Origin: Bacillus sp. FJAT-42315
GTDB taxonomy: Bacteria; Bacillota; Bacilli; Bacillales; Domibacillaceae
DNA: 64,000 nucleotides
NCBI RefSeq assembly: GCF_002797375.1
Contig: NZ_KZ454941.1
Coordinates: 1,691,090 to 1,755,089 of the forward strand
Direction: 5' to 3'
The position numbers and the translations under genes were made by a program. The notes below the pieces were generated by a model. It searched no databases. It was not told the origin of the DNA and was given only the letters and a program-made list of their open reading frames with translations. Of the stretch, positions 17,951 through 27,113 are shown in pieces. The stretch's first letter is position 1; every line of letters begins with the position of its first letter.

Positions 17951-20755
17951 ATGACATATCCACGTTTTGTCGTTACTGACTTAGAAACGACCGGTCATGC
18001 TGCGAAAAGCGGAGATCGGATGATACAAGCTTCATTTGTGATAATAGAAAACAATCAAATTATTGACCAATATACGACGTTTATTAATCCCGAACGTTCT
18101 ATTCCGGTGTTTATTGAGGAATTAACGGGAATTGATGATGAAATGGTGAAGGACGCACCTTTTTTTCATGAAGTGGCACCGAAAATTTTGCCGTTGTTAG
18201 ATGAGGCTGTATTTGTTGCCCATAATGTTCAATTCGATCTTCAGTTTTTACAAGCTGAATTAGAAGAAGCAGGGTATTTGCCTTTTTCGGGTCTAGCGAT
18301 TGATACAGTCGAATTGGCTCGTATTTTATTTCCTACATCGGATAGCTATAAGCTGTTTGATTTGACGACAAGTCTTGGTTTTGACCATGATCGACCTCAT
18401 CAAGCCGATAGCGATGCATATGTGACTGCACAGCTATTATTAAAGATGATTGATAAATTAAAAACGATGCCGCTCGTGACGTTGGAAAATTTAGCGAAAG
18501 TAGCGACGAATTTAAAAAGTGATATTTACTTTTTAATCCAGGCGGTCATTGAAGAGAAACAGCATCATATCGAACAGCTTCCTGAACAAATAGAGGTATA
18601 TCGCGGACTTGGATTGCGAAAAAAAGTGATTCAAAAAAGATGGATTGACAAAAATCAAGTATCTTATCCAACGAGCGATGAAGAGAAAATTCAGCTTTTA
18701 GCCCAATTACCTCATTTTGAACGAAGAGAAGGGCAAATGAGCATGATGGATCGAGTGTATCAGTCGATGGAGCAATCGATTCACCTAGCGATCGAAGCAG
18801 GAACGGGGACAGGAAAGTCACTCGGTTATTTACTTCCAGCAGTATATCGAAGTAAACAGCTAGGCGAACCGGTAATTGTCAGTACACATACGATCGTTTT
18901 GCAGCAGCAGCTCTTAAATAAAGAAATTAAGCAATTGCAGATGATGCTACCGTTCCCTTTGTCCGTTACTGTATTAAAGGGGAGAAACCATTATTTAGAC
19001 TTGTTTAAGTTTTTTCAAAGTTTAAGAGGTACAACCGATAATTATGATTTTGCTTTAGCAAAAATGCAAATATTGACGTGGCTGTTAGAGACGGAGACCG
19101 GCGATGTGGACGAATTAAATTTATCATCTGGAGGCTCATTGTTTTGGAATGACGTCAAGCAAGACGGCGACTACATGAATAAAGGCCGAAAAGCGTGGCT
19201 CGATAAAGATTTTTATCTGTTTGCGAAAAAGCAAGCGAAAGAAGCCGATATCGTCATTACGAACCATTCTTTGCTAGTGGCCGATTTAATGGCCAATTCT
19301 CCTTTGCTACCGTCTTATACACATGTGATCATTGATGAGGCTCATCATTTTGAAAATGCCGCAAGAGATCGAATGGGAATTTCGATTGATGTATCGAATT
19401 TTAAATATTTGGTTGCTAAATTAGCATGTGACCAACCAGATGGCTTATTTCTACAATGTGAACAGCTGTATGAAAAATTTGTCGAAAACAGACAAGATCA
19501 TCCGCGAGAAGAAATTCATCGTACCTTCAATGAGCTATTATTAGAGGGGGATGAATGGTTTAAGGTGCTTCATACGTTCTTTGATCAACATACGAAAAAA
19601 TGGTCGGGAAACAGTCACCGTAGGCAGCTGCGGCTTACAGAAAAAGTTCGAGAGTTCAAGCTTTGGCAAGCAGTCGAATACGGAGCGGAACGGCTTCATG
19701 AGCTGATGATGATGCTTCATCAACTACTTCAACAACGATTGACGGACATGGCATTTTATCGAGAACAAATGACCGCTAAGGATCAGCTGAAGCTAGATGA
19801 TTTACAAGCGTTAATGACTCAATGGGAAGGGTTTTTAGACAGTCTTGACCGGATCATTTTTCGTCCGGAAGCGGATGAAGTGATTTGGATGGAAGGGGAT
19901 AGTCGTTCCTTTGCCAATACGTTTGTTATCAAGTCTCATCCTGTTTCAAGCGGCGAGCTAATAAAAGACAAGCTATTAGATCCAAAGCAGGTGGTCTTTA
20001 CTTCAGCCACATTAACCGTGAATCGTTCGTTTCGTTTTTTTGCGGAAGAAGTCGGCTTATCGATGCAAACTTATGAAGAAGTGATGCTTCCATCTCCTTT
20101 TGATTATGAAAAGAATTGTCGGATGATCATCCCAAATGATGTGCCTGAAATTACTGAGGTGAAGGCGGATGAATATATTGAGGCGTTAGCGAATCATTTA
20201 ATGGCGGTAGCTGAGGCAGCGAAAGGGCGTATGCTCGTCTTGTTTACGTCGTATGACATGATGAAGAAAACGCATGACTTAATGAAAGATAGCGGTCTTT
20301 TAGATGACTATGTGTTGTTAGCGCAAGGCATTACGAATGGAAGTCGGGCGCGACTAACGAGGAACTTTCAAAAATTTGATAAAGCGATTTTGTTTGGGAC
20401 GAATAGTTTTTGGGAAGGCATTGATATCCCCGGTGAGGATCTTTCCTGCTTAGTGATCGTTCGCTTGCCATTTTCTCCACCGGATGAGCCATTTACTCAG
20501 GCGAAAAATGAGCAGTATGCGAAAACAGGAAAAAATGCTTTTTCTGCTTATTCACTTCCACAAGCGGTGTTGCGTTTCAAGCAAGGCTTCGGTCGGTTAA
20601 TTAGAAGCAATCGAGATCGGGGAATTATTATCGTTTTTGATCGTCGTATTCAAACGAGTGTATATGGCAAAACTTTTTTAACGTCGATTCCCAAAGTGAC
20701 AGTCGCGGAAGCGTCGCTTAGCGAGACGGTTTCACTCATTGAAAATTGGCTGTAA
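17951..20755 (+). CDS. dinG: DinG-type 3'-5' exonuclease/helicase
   Basis: A 934-residue protein with an N-terminal DEDDh exonuclease (DLETTGHAAKSGDR at about 9-22, HNVQFDLQFL, HQADSDA) fused to an XPD-like superfamily 2 helicase: Walker A AGTGTGKS near residue 283, DEAH at 462-465, and the late motifs ATLTVNRS and GRLIRSNRDRG. The four Fe-S cysteines of E. coli DinG are not apparent, as is usual in Bacillus/Staphylococcus DinG where the nuclease domain is present. A role in DNA repair is expected. Position before ypmA-ypmB-aspB matches B. subtilis. Confidence 0.95.
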   Translation: MTYPRFVVTDLETTGHAAKSGDRMIQASFVIIENNQIIDQYTTFINPERSIPVFIEELTGIDDEMVKDAPFFHEVAPKILPLLDEAVFVAHNVQFDLQFLQAELEEAGYLPFSGLAIDTVELARILFPTSDSYKLFDLTTSLGFDHDRPHQADSDAYVTAQLLLKMIDKLKTMPLVTLENLAKVATNLKSDIYFLIQAVIEEKQHHIEQLPEQIEVYRGLGLRKKVIQKRWIDKNQVSYPTSDEEKIQLLAQLPHFERREGQMSMMDRVYQSMEQSIHLAIEAGTGTGKSLGYLLPAVYRSKQLGEPVIVSTHTIVLQQQLLNKEIKQLQMMLPFPLSVTVLKGRNHYLDLFKFFQSLRGTTDNYDFALAKMQILTWLLETETGDVDELNLSSGGSLFWNDVKQDGDYMNKGRKAWLDKDFYLFAKKQAKEADIVITNHSLLVADLMANSPLLPSYTHVIIDEAHHFENAARDRMGISIDVSNFKYLVAKLACDQPDGLFLQCEQLYEKFVENRQDHPREEIHRTFNELLLEGDEWFKVLHTFFDQHTKKWSGNSHRRQLRLTEKVREFKLWQAVEYGAERLHELMMMLHQLLQQRLTDMAFYREQMTAKDQLKLDDLQALMTQWEGFLDSLDRIIFRPEADEVIWMEGDSRSFANTFVIKSHPVSSGELIKDKLLDPKQVVFTSATLTVNRSFRFFAEEVGLSMQTYEEVMLPSPFDYEKNCRMIIPNDVPEITEVKADEYIEALANHLMAVAEAAKGRMLVLFTSYDMMKKTHDLMKDSGLLDDYVLLAQGITNGSRARLTRNFQKFDKAILFGTNSFWEGIDIPGEDLSCLVIVRLPFSPPDEPFTQAKNEQYAKTGKNAFSAYSLPQAVLRFKQGFGRLIRSNRDRGIIIVFDRRIQTSVYGKTFLTSIPKVTVAEASLSETVSLIENWL

Positions 20756-20814
20756 TGGTTGATTAATTTTACAGCGAATAACATACGCTAACGGTAAAGA
20801 AAGGGGAAGCCGAT

Positions 20815-21573
20815 ATGAGAATGTTATTCGCTGTTTGTCTGTTGATCTGTACTTTGCTAAATAGCTCTTATGTGGCAGCAGAAACGATTGACTTGAACTT
20901 GAAAGAGAATGAATTGGCCATTACTTTTTTGCCGTTGTCTGATGGGGAAGCTGCTTTTTTGCACACAGCAGATGGTCAACATTATTTAATCAATACAGGC
21001 ACGAAAGAGAGCCGTCCGCAAATTTTTTCGTATATGAAAAAATTTGCGATTAACCAGCTGTCAGGATTAGTGATCACAGAAACGCAAGAAGAATTGCCTC
21101 CGTTTATCGCTCAGTTAAAAAAGGATTATCAATTGTCTCGCATATATGGAGCTGACATGCAGGTTGGTGAGGTGAAACAGCTTCAACCAGGGTTGGAACT
21201 GGAGATTCTGTATAACGGTATCAAGCAGAAAGAGGGCATTGATTTTTCGATCAAGCATTTTGATTCTCGGTTTTTATGGTTGTCCTCGGCATCGACACGA
21301 GCGGAGAAACGTTTGTTAAAGGAAGAGCTGAAAGATATTAATATCGTCAAGACTCCGAATTTTGGACAAAACGATAGTATGTCTTATAGTTTATTGACAC
21401 ATATTGATCCGCAAACGGCGATTATTTTTACAAAAAAAGAGAGCCTTCCGGGAGGAGAATTGATGGAAATGCTTCATCAAATGTGGATTGATGTCTATTA
21501 TACAAAGCAGCACGGGTTAATTATGATTAAATGTAACAAAATTGGTTATGAAGTTTTAACGATTCGTAATTGA
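20815..21573 (+). CDS. Secreted metallo-beta-lactamase-fold-like protein lacking the metal motif
   Basis: A 252-residue protein with a signal peptide (LFAVCLLICTLLNSSYVAA). The mature start resembles the ComEC-type metallo-beta-lactamase fold: LAITFLPLSDGEAAFLHTADGQHYLINTG, with the strand-loop ending INTG, then a later FGQNDSMSYSLLTH that corresponds to the usual N-x-S-hLhh segment. The HxHxDH metal motif that should follow (here ITETQEELPPFIAQL) is absent, so it is probably not a metal-dependent hydrolase. The function is unknown. It lies between dinG and ypmA. ATG 20815 follows AGGGGA. Confidence 0.65.
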   Translation: MRMLFAVCLLICTLLNSSYVAAETIDLNLKENELAITFLPLSDGEAAFLHTADGQHYLINTGTKESRPQIFSYMKKFAINQLSGLVITETQEELPPFIAQLKKDYQLSRIYGADMQVGEVKQLQPGLELEILYNGIKQKEGIDFSIKHFDSRFLWLSSASTRAEKRLLKEELKDINIVKTPNFGQNDSMSYSLLTHIDPQTAIIFTKKESLPGGELMEMLHQMWIDVYYTKQHGLIMIKCNKIGYEVLTIRN

Positions 21574-21655
21574 AAGAATTCGCATTTTTCAACAAATTAA
21601 TTGATGCGAACAAACGATTTCTTGGTATAATAAATGAGGACAGGAGGCGTAATAT

Positions 21656-21826
21656 ATGGAAAGTAAAATTGAAGTATTATCCACCGTTACGGTTGACAAT
21701 CATGCCGATTTGTATAAAATCGTCGATATGCTAAACCGCACGTTAAAACGGGAAGATTTAATGTTTGGGCTGGCATTAGATCAAGAAGACCAAAATAAAG
21801 CCGTCTTTACGATCTATCGTACATAG
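21656..21826 (+). CDS. ypmA: Small protein YpmA
   Basis: A 56-residue protein beginning MESKIEVLSTVTVDNHADLY and ending QDQNKAVFTIYRT-like (DQEDQNKAVFTIYRT). The ATG follows GGAGGCG at good spacing. Length and position directly upstream of ypmB and aspB agree with YpmA of B. subtilis (also 56 residues as I recall). The function is unknown. The fold looks like a small alpha/beta unit. Confidence 0.85.
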   Translation: MESKIEVLSTVTVDNHADLYKIVDMLNRTLKREDLMFGLALDQEDQNKAVFTIYRT

Positions 21827-21834
21827 GGTAGAAG

Positions 21835-22320
21835 ATGAAGAATAAATGGATATGGCTAACAGTTATAGCAGTTTCGCTCCTGCTGATTTGTACGGCATGT
21901 TTGAATGTGTATAATCATGCGCAAAAACCGCATAAAAAGGCGAAAGAGTATGCGATCTCGGTTGCCAAGCAAGAAAGTGCCATCACTTCTGTGACTGATT
22001 TTAATATATATAATAGCGAAGAGACTTATTATGCGGTGACAGGACAGACAGATAAGAAAAAGAAGCTGGCTGTCTTTGTTCCAAAAGAAAAAAAGAAACA
22101 GCCAATTACAAAGGATATTACGAAGGGGATTTCAAAGGAAGAGGCCGTCAAAAAGCTTCAAAAAGATGAATCAATGGAGAAGTTATTGGCTGCCCGTCTT
22201 GGAATTGAAAAGTCCAATCCAGTATGGGAACTCGTCTTTTTAGATAAAAATGATCGGGTCAATTACTATTATCTTCAAGTGAACAGCGGAGAATGGTCGA
22301 AGAAAATTAAGAACATTTAA
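21835..22320 (+). CDS. ypmB: YpmB, PepSY-domain-like membrane-anchored protein
   Basis: A 161-residue protein with an N-terminal membrane anchor (WIWLTVIAVSLLLICTACL, residues 4-22) and an external domain with two PepSY-like halves, the second containing GISKEEAVKKLQKD and ending in VNYYYLQVNSGEWSKKI. PepSY domains often inhibit proteases or bind peptides; the role here is not known. It starts eight bases after ypmA and precedes aspB. Confidence 0.85.
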   Translation: MKNKWIWLTVIAVSLLLICTACLNVYNHAQKPHKKAKEYAISVAKQESAITSVTDFNIYNSEETYYAVTGQTDKKKKLAVFVPKEKKKQPITKDITKGISKEEAVKKLQKDESMEKLLAARLGIEKSNPVWELVFLDKNDRVNYYYLQVNSGEWSKKIKNI

Positions 22321-22337
22321 GAGTGGAGGAATTATAG

Positions 22338-23525
22338 ATGGATATCCAATTAGCGCAAAGAGTGAAGGCATTAACTCCTTCAACAACGTTAGCGATTACA
22401 GCGAAAGCGAAAGAAATGAAAGCACAAGGCATTGATGTCATTGGTCTTGGTGCTGGAGAGCCTGACTTTAATACACCAGAACATATTATCGAGGCGGCTT
22501 ACGAGTCGATGAAAAAAGGACAAACGAAATATACGCCAGCTGGTGGACTACCTGAATTAAAAGATGCGATCATTGCTAAGTTTGAAAAGGATCAAGGTAT
22601 TACATATAAACGAAGTGAAATTATCGTCACAATCGGAGCGAAGCATGCTCTATATACATTATTCCAAGTGATTTTAGACAAAGATGATGAAGTGATCATC
22701 CCGACTCCTTACTGGGTTAGCTATCCGGAGCAAGTGAAGTTAGCGGACGGAAAGCCTGTTTATATCGAAGGTAAGGAAGAAAATGAATTCAAAATTTCTC
22801 CAGAGCAGCTTGAAGCAGCGATTACAGAGAAAACAAAAGCGGTTATTATTAACTCACCAAGTAACCCAACAGGTATGCTATATACAGCAGAAGAGTTGCA
22901 AGCATTAGGAGAAGTCGCTCTTCGTAAAAACATTTGGATCATTTCTGATGAAATTTATGAAAAGCTTGTATATGGTGACCATAAACACGTATCGATTGCT
23001 GAACTTTCCCCTGAGTTGAAAGAGCAAACAATTATCATTAACGGTGTATCTAAATCTCATTCTATGACAGGCTGGCGTATCGGTTATGCGGCAGGAAATG
23101 AGCAAGTGATTAAAGCAATGACGGACTTAGCGAGTCATTCCACTTCTAACCCAACAGCTCCTTCTCAATACGGCTCGATTGCGGCGTATGAAGGAACACA
23201 AGAGCCGGTAGAGGTAATGAAAGAAGCGTTTGAAAAGCGTTTAAATGTGATTCACGCGAAATTAAATGAGATTCCAGGCTTCTCTTGCTTGAAACCACAA
23301 GGTGCGTTCTACTTATTCCCGAACGTGAAAGAAGCAGCAAAATTAACAGGTTTTGCAGATGTTGATGCATTTGTGAAAGCTTTACTTGAAGAAGCGAAAG
23401 TAGCAGTGATTCCAGGAAGTGGATTTGGTTCTCCTGATAACATTCGTCTTTCCTATGCAACTTCTTTAGAAGCGCTTGAAGCAGCGGTTGAGCGCATGGC
23501 TACTTATGTAAAGGAACATATGTAA
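22338..23525 (+). CDS. aspB: Aspartate aminotransferase
   Basis: A class I fold aminotransferase of 395 residues using pyridoxal phosphate to interconvert aspartate and oxaloacetate. Landmarks are the N-terminal GLGAGEPDFNTPEHI, the NSPSNPTGMLY asparagine region, SDEIYEKLVY and the PLP lysine in NGVSKSHSMTGWRIGY; an Arg near the C-terminus (NIRLSYATS) binds the carboxylate. RBS GTGGAGG. A terminator separates it from asnS. Confidence 0.95.
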   Translation: MDIQLAQRVKALTPSTTLAITAKAKEMKAQGIDVIGLGAGEPDFNTPEHIIEAAYESMKKGQTKYTPAGGLPELKDAIIAKFEKDQGITYKRSEIIVTIGAKHALYTLFQVILDKDDEVIIPTPYWVSYPEQVKLADGKPVYIEGKEENEFKISPEQLEAAITEKTKAVIINSPSNPTGMLYTAEELQALGEVALRKNIWIISDEIYEKLVYGDHKHVSIAELSPELKEQTIIINGVSKSHSMTGWRIGYAAGNEQVIKAMTDLASHSTSNPTAPSQYGSIAAYEGTQEPVEVMKEAFEKRLNVIHAKLNEIPGFSCLKPQGAFYLFPNVKEAAKLTGFADVDAFVKALLEEAKVAVIPGSGFGSPDNIRLSYATSLEALEAAVERMATYVKEHM

Positions 23526-23542
23526 ACGAAATACAAGCTGTT

Positions 23543-23575
23543 AACACCTTGACGATCGTCAAGGTGTTTTCCTTT
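23543..23575 (+). terminator. Intrinsic terminator after aspB
   Basis: AACACCTTGAC pairs with GTCAAGGTGTT around GATC, followed by TTCCTTTCTT. Confidence 0.92.
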
Positions 23576-23576
23576 C

Positions 23577-23606
23577 TTGCACTTATTTGCAAAAGACAGG
23601 TATAAT
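23577..23606 (+). promoter_or_regulatory. Candidate sigma-A promoter for asnS
   Basis: TTGCAC (23577-23582), an 18-base spacer and TATAAT (23601-23606). No T-box leader is seen in the short 5' region. Confidence 0.6.
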
Positions 23607-23650
23607 ATTAGACGATTAGTAGAGGAAAGTTTTTGGAGGGAAGATCTCAT

Positions 23651-24943
23651 ATGAAAATAACAATTGCAGAAGTGGGCAAATTTGTTGGTCAAGAAGTCAC
23701 GATTGGTACTTGGCTAGCGAATAAACGTTCAAGTGGAAAAATTGCTTTTTTACAGCTTCGTGATGGAACGGGCTTTATTCAAGGGGTAGTGGTGAAAAGT
23801 GAAGTAGGAGAAGAACTATTTCAGCAAGCGAAATCATTAACGCAAGAATCTTCGCTATATGTAACTGGTATTGTGCAAGAGGATAGCCGTTCACCTTTTG
23901 GATATGAGTTAACAGTCACTGGACTTCAAGTAATTTCAGAAGCAGTCGATTATCCAATTACGCCGAAAGAGCATGGCGCAGAATTTTTAATGGATCATCG
24001 TCACTTATGGTTACGCTCGCGCCGTCAACATGCGGTTATGAAAATTCGTAATGAAATTATTCGCGCGACGTATGAATTCTTTAACGAGAATGGATTTACG
24101 AAAGTGGACCCTCCGATTTTAACGGGAAGTGCGCCGGAAGGAACGTCTGAGTTATTCCATACGCGCTATTTTGATGAGGATGCTTACTTATCTCAAAGTG
24201 GTCAATTGTATATGGAAGCAGCAGCGATGGCTCTTGGAAAAGTGTTTTCTTTCGGCCCTACGTTTCGTGCAGAGAAGTCCAAAACGCGCCGTCATTTAAT
24301 TGAGTTTTGGATGATTGAACCAGAGATGGCCTTTTGTGAATTTGAAGAGAATTTACAAGTACAAGAGCAATACGTTTCTCATGTTGTGCAATCTGTCTTG
24401 AAAAATTGTCGCCTCGAATTAGATCGCCTCGGACGCGATACGTCGAAGCTTGAAAAGATCCAAGCACCATTCCCACGTATTACGTACGATGAAGCGATTA
24501 AATTCCTTTATGAAAAAGGTTTCACTGATATTCAGTGGGGAGATGACTTTGGCGCGCCTCATGAAACAGCGATTGCCGAAAGCTATGATAAACCAGTGTT
24601 CATTACGCATTATCCAACAACGTTAAAACCATTTTATATGCAGCCAGCGAAGGATCGCGAAGAAGTGGTGTTATGTGCCGACTTAATTGCGCCGGAAGGC
24701 TATGGTGAAATCATCGGTGGTTCTGAGCGTATTCATGATCTTAACCTGTTAAGTGAAAGAATTAAAGAACATCAATTAGACCCTGAAGCATATAAATGGT
24801 ATGCAGAACTTCGCCAATACGGTTCCGTTCCTCACTCAGGATTTGGACTTGGTCTAGAGCGTACTGTAGCGTGGATTAGCGGCGTCGAACACGTCCGTGA
24901 AACCATCCCATTCCCGCGCCTACTGAACAGACTATACCCCTAA
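23651..24943 (+). CDS. asnS: Asparaginyl-tRNA synthetase
   Basis: Class IIb synthetase of 430 residues. The N-terminal OB-fold anticodon domain (about 10-110) is followed by the catalytic core: motif 1 region [10 protein letters not shown], motif 2 [21 protein letters not shown], and motif 3 [16 protein letters not shown] 23651 is preceded by GGAGGG. A mosaic repeat begins only a few bases after its stop. Confidence 0.96.
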   Translation: MKITIAEVGKFVGQEVTIGTWLANKRSSGKIAFLQLRDGTGFIQGVVVKSEVGEELFQQAKSLTQESSLYVTGIVQEDSRSPFGYELTVTGLQVISEAVDYPITPKEHGAEFLMDHRHLWLRSRRQHAVMKIRNEIIRATYEFFNENGFTKVDPPILTGSAPEGTSELFHTRYFDEDAYLSQSGQLYMEAAAMALGKVFSFGPTFRAEKSKTRRHLIEFWMIEPEMAFCEFEENLQVQEQYVSHVVQSVLKNCRLELDRLGRDTSKLEKIQAPFPRITYDEAIKFLYEKGFTDIQWGDDFGAPHETAIAESYDKPVFITHYPTTLKPFYMQPAKDREEVVLCADLIAPEGYGEIIGGSERIHDLNLLSERIKEHQLDPEAYKWYAELRQYGSVPHSGFGLGLERTVAWISGVEHVRETIPFPRLLNRLYP

Positions 24944-24946
24944 ATA

Positions 24947-25130
24947 AAGAAAAGCGGAAGGCGCTTGATCATCGGCGACAAGCAAAAGACGAGCTGGCTG
25001 AAAGGTTGTTCTTTAACCTTTTGGACAGATTGGCTTTTGACCTCGAGCCGATAGCGCCTGCAGCTGGACAAGAAGAAAAGCGGAAGGCGCTGATCAGCGA
25101 CGTATGGACTGGAACGAGCCGATCGAGATA
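24947..25130. repeat. Mosaic repeat element with AAAGCGGAAGGCG boxes (copy 1)
   Basis: Two copies of AAAAGCGGAAGGCGC (about 24949-24963 and 25076-25090) flank a segment containing GCGCCTGCAGCTGGACAAG. The stretch after the second box (GATCAGCGACGTATGGACT and CGAGATAAAGGAAACA) also occurs, in inverted orientation, in the element at 40138-40314. Frames through it are open only by chance. It starts three bases after the asnS stop. Confidence 0.8.
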
Positions 25131-25142
25131 AAGGAAACAATG

Positions 25143-25168
25143 ACCGCGCTTAATGAGCGCGGTATTTC
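25143..25168 (+). terminator. Possible terminator beyond the repeat
   Basis: ACCGCGCT pairs with AGCGCGGT around TAATG, followed by ATTTCTTCG, a weak T run. Confidence 0.6.
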
Positions 25169-25236
25169 TTCGTTCTCAAATGTCAATTCTCATTTTTATG
25201 GGATGGTCGTGATATACTAACTATGAGGTGTACACA

Positions 25237-25926
25237 ATGGAACAAAAAGAATTAGTCATGCAATGGATGGACGAGGGGATGATTAGCGTTCCTCAAGTGC
25301 TATTTATGCACTATCGTCAATTACATGTATCTGAAGTCGAATTGGTATTGTTATTACAAATTTTTTCCTTTAAACAAAAAGGTCACCACTTTCCTACATT
25401 TGAGGAGTTAGCCAGTCAAATGACGATTTCTGCAGGTGACTGTGCCGTCCTTGTTAAAAAGTTGATGCAGCAGCAGTTAATTACGATTGAGCAGGGAGAT
25501 TCCACAGGGTATGAGAGCTATTCTTTAAAACCACTATGGAAAAAGTTAGCTGAGTATATGTTGCAGCAGTCCAGACAATCAGCTTTGCAGCAAGCGATGA
25601 GCGAGGAGCAAGATTTATATTCTCTGTTTGAGCAGGAATTCGGTCGCCCTCTGTCTCCGCTTGAATGTGAAACGCTGGCGATTTGGATTGATCAGGATCA
25701 CCATGACCCGATGATCATTAAAGCAGCACTGAGAGAAGCGGTCATTTCTGGAAAGATGAACTTTCGCTATATCGATCGCATTCTTTTTGAATGGAAAAAG
25801 CAAGGGATTGAGACACTTGAACAAGCGAGAGATTATGGTCAACGGTTTCGCAAGCAACAATCTTCTCCTGAACAAGTACAGCGCTCGAAAAAGGCTGTTC
25901 ATTTTTATAACTGGTTAGAGCAATAA
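25237..25926 (+). CDS. dnaD: DNA replication initiation protein DnaD
   Basis: Primosome protein needed to load the replicative helicase with DnaB and DnaI. A 229-residue protein with an N-terminal winged-helix oligomerisation domain (about 1-110) and the C-terminal DnaD domain with EFGRPLSPLECETLAIWIDQ and the signature YIDRILFEWKKQGIETLEQA. ATG 25237 follows GAGGTG. Next to nth, as in B. subtilis. Confidence 0.96.
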   Translation: MEQKELVMQWMDEGMISVPQVLFMHYRQLHVSEVELVLLLQIFSFKQKGHHFPTFEELASQMTISAGDCAVLVKKLMQQQLITIEQGDSTGYESYSLKPLWKKLAEYMLQQSRQSALQQAMSEEQDLYSLFEQEFGRPLSPLECETLAIWIDQDHHDPMIIKAALREAVISGKMNFRYIDRILFEWKKQGIETLEQARDYGQRFRKQQSSPEQVQRSKKAVHFYNWLEQ

Positions 25927-25942
25927 AAGGAGGAGAAGCACT

Positions 25943-26596
25943 TTGTTAAATAAACAACAAATTCGCCATTGTCTAGATGAAATTGCCAAGATGTTTCCTG
26001 ATGCACATTGTGAGCTGCGACACGAGAATCCATTTGAACTCGTCATCGCCGTGGCGTTATCTGCTCAATGTACAGACGCTTTAGTAAACAAAGTGACGAA
26101 GGATTTATTTCAAAAATATAAAACACCAGAAGATTATTTGGCGGTTCCACTAGAAGAGCTACAACAAGATATTCGCTCGATCGGTCTTTATCGTAACAAG
26201 GCCAAAAATATTCAAAAACTAAGTAAGATGCTGATTGAAGAAATGGATGGGGAAGTTCCGCAAACACAAAATGAGCTAGTGAAGCTACCCGGCGTTGGGA
26301 GAAAAACAGCCAATGTTGTCGCGTCTGTTGCTTTTGATGTGCCAGCGATTGCGGTGGATACACATGTCGAGCGAGTGAGTAAACGGTTAGGGATTTGTCG
26401 CTGGAAGGATTCTGTTACAGAAGTAGAAGAGACGTTGATGAAGAAAATTCCGAAAGCAGAATGGTCTGTAACCCATCATCGTCTTATTTTCTTTGGACGT
26501 TATCATTGCAAGGCGCAGTCTCCTAAATGTGAAGAATGTCCGTTATTAGACTTATGTCGTGAAGGAAAGAAGCGGATGAAAAGGAAGGCTAGCTAA
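25943..26596 (+). CDS. nth: Endonuclease III
   Basis: DNA glycosylase/AP lyase for oxidised pyrimidines. It has 217 residues. The helix-hairpin-helix LPGVGRKTANVV is followed by the catalytic aspartate in AVDTHVERVSKRL. The [4Fe-4S] cluster is C189-x6-C196-x2-C199-x5-C205. The start is TTG 25943 with an excellent AAAGGAGG. The stop overlaps the ypoC ATG (TAATG). Confidence 0.97.
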   Translation: MLNKQQIRHCLDEIAKMFPDAHCELRHENPFELVIAVALSAQCTDALVNKVTKDLFQKYKTPEDYLAVPLEELQQDIRSIGLYRNKAKNIQKLSKMLIEEMDGEVPQTQNELVKLPGVGRKTANVVASVAFDVPAIAVDTHVERVSKRLGICRWKDSVTEVEETLMKKIPKAEWSVTHHRLIFFGRYHCKAQSPKCEECPLLDLCREGKKRMKRKAS

Positions 26597-27084
26597 TGAT
26601 AGAGATGGTCGTACCAAATAGCTTAAAGCATCCTTTGTTTTTTCAAGAGGAAATGGTTACGCTTGTTCCATCGTCTAGCTTGGTGATCCCTCCTTATTTT
26701 ATTTATGAACTTCAAGGAAAGGAAACGCCTTGGAGAAATCCTTCTTATGGTTTACAAATGGTTCAGGAGGCTTATCAATCGATGCAACCATTGATTGAGA
26801 GGAGTTTTAAGGAAAAAGAGACAGAGGTTGATCCGCTGATGAAGACGGTGATTGCCTTATTTTTTATGAGTTTGTTTTGGAGCAACCATGATCCGGTGGT
26901 ATTGAATGGTTGGAAAGAAAAGGTCGCTGTGTTTAATGTCAAGCCACTGAACGTAGAAGAAAGGCTGTCATTTGTTCTTGCGCGTCCGTTTTCCTACCAA
27001 GCGTATCGTCAAATAGATACATTGATGACCGAGCAACAGAAGCAATTTGCTAAACATAGCTTACGAAATAATGACCAAAAATAA
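26596..27084 (+). CDS. ypoC: YpoC family protein
   Basis: A 162-residue, mainly helical soluble protein beginning MIEMVVPNSLKHPLFF, translationally coupled to nth. No motif of known function is seen. Gene order dnaD-nth-ypoC-(ponA) is the one of B. subtilis, which is the main basis for the name. Confidence 0.82.
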   Translation: MIEMVVPNSLKHPLFFQEEMVTLVPSSSLVIPPYFIYELQGKETPWRNPSYGLQMVQEAYQSMQPLIERSFKEKETEVDPLMKTVIALFFMSLFWSNHDPVVLNGWKEKVAVFNVKPLNVEERLSFVLARPFSYQAYRQIDTLMTEQQKQFAKHSLRNNDQK

Positions 27085-27112
27085 AAGGGATGGCCCACTG
27101 GCCATCCCTTTG
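27084..27112. terminator. Bidirectional terminator between ypoC and ponA
   Basis: AAAGGGATGGCC pairs with GGCCATCCCTTT around CACT; A-rich on the left and T-rich on the right, so it can serve both converging genes. Confidence 0.9.
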
Positions 27113-27113
27113 T

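Noticed and set aside
23526-23650. T-box leader upstream of asnS
   Set aside because: The gap holds only the aspB terminator, a promoter and a ribosome site; no T-box bulge or specifier stem.
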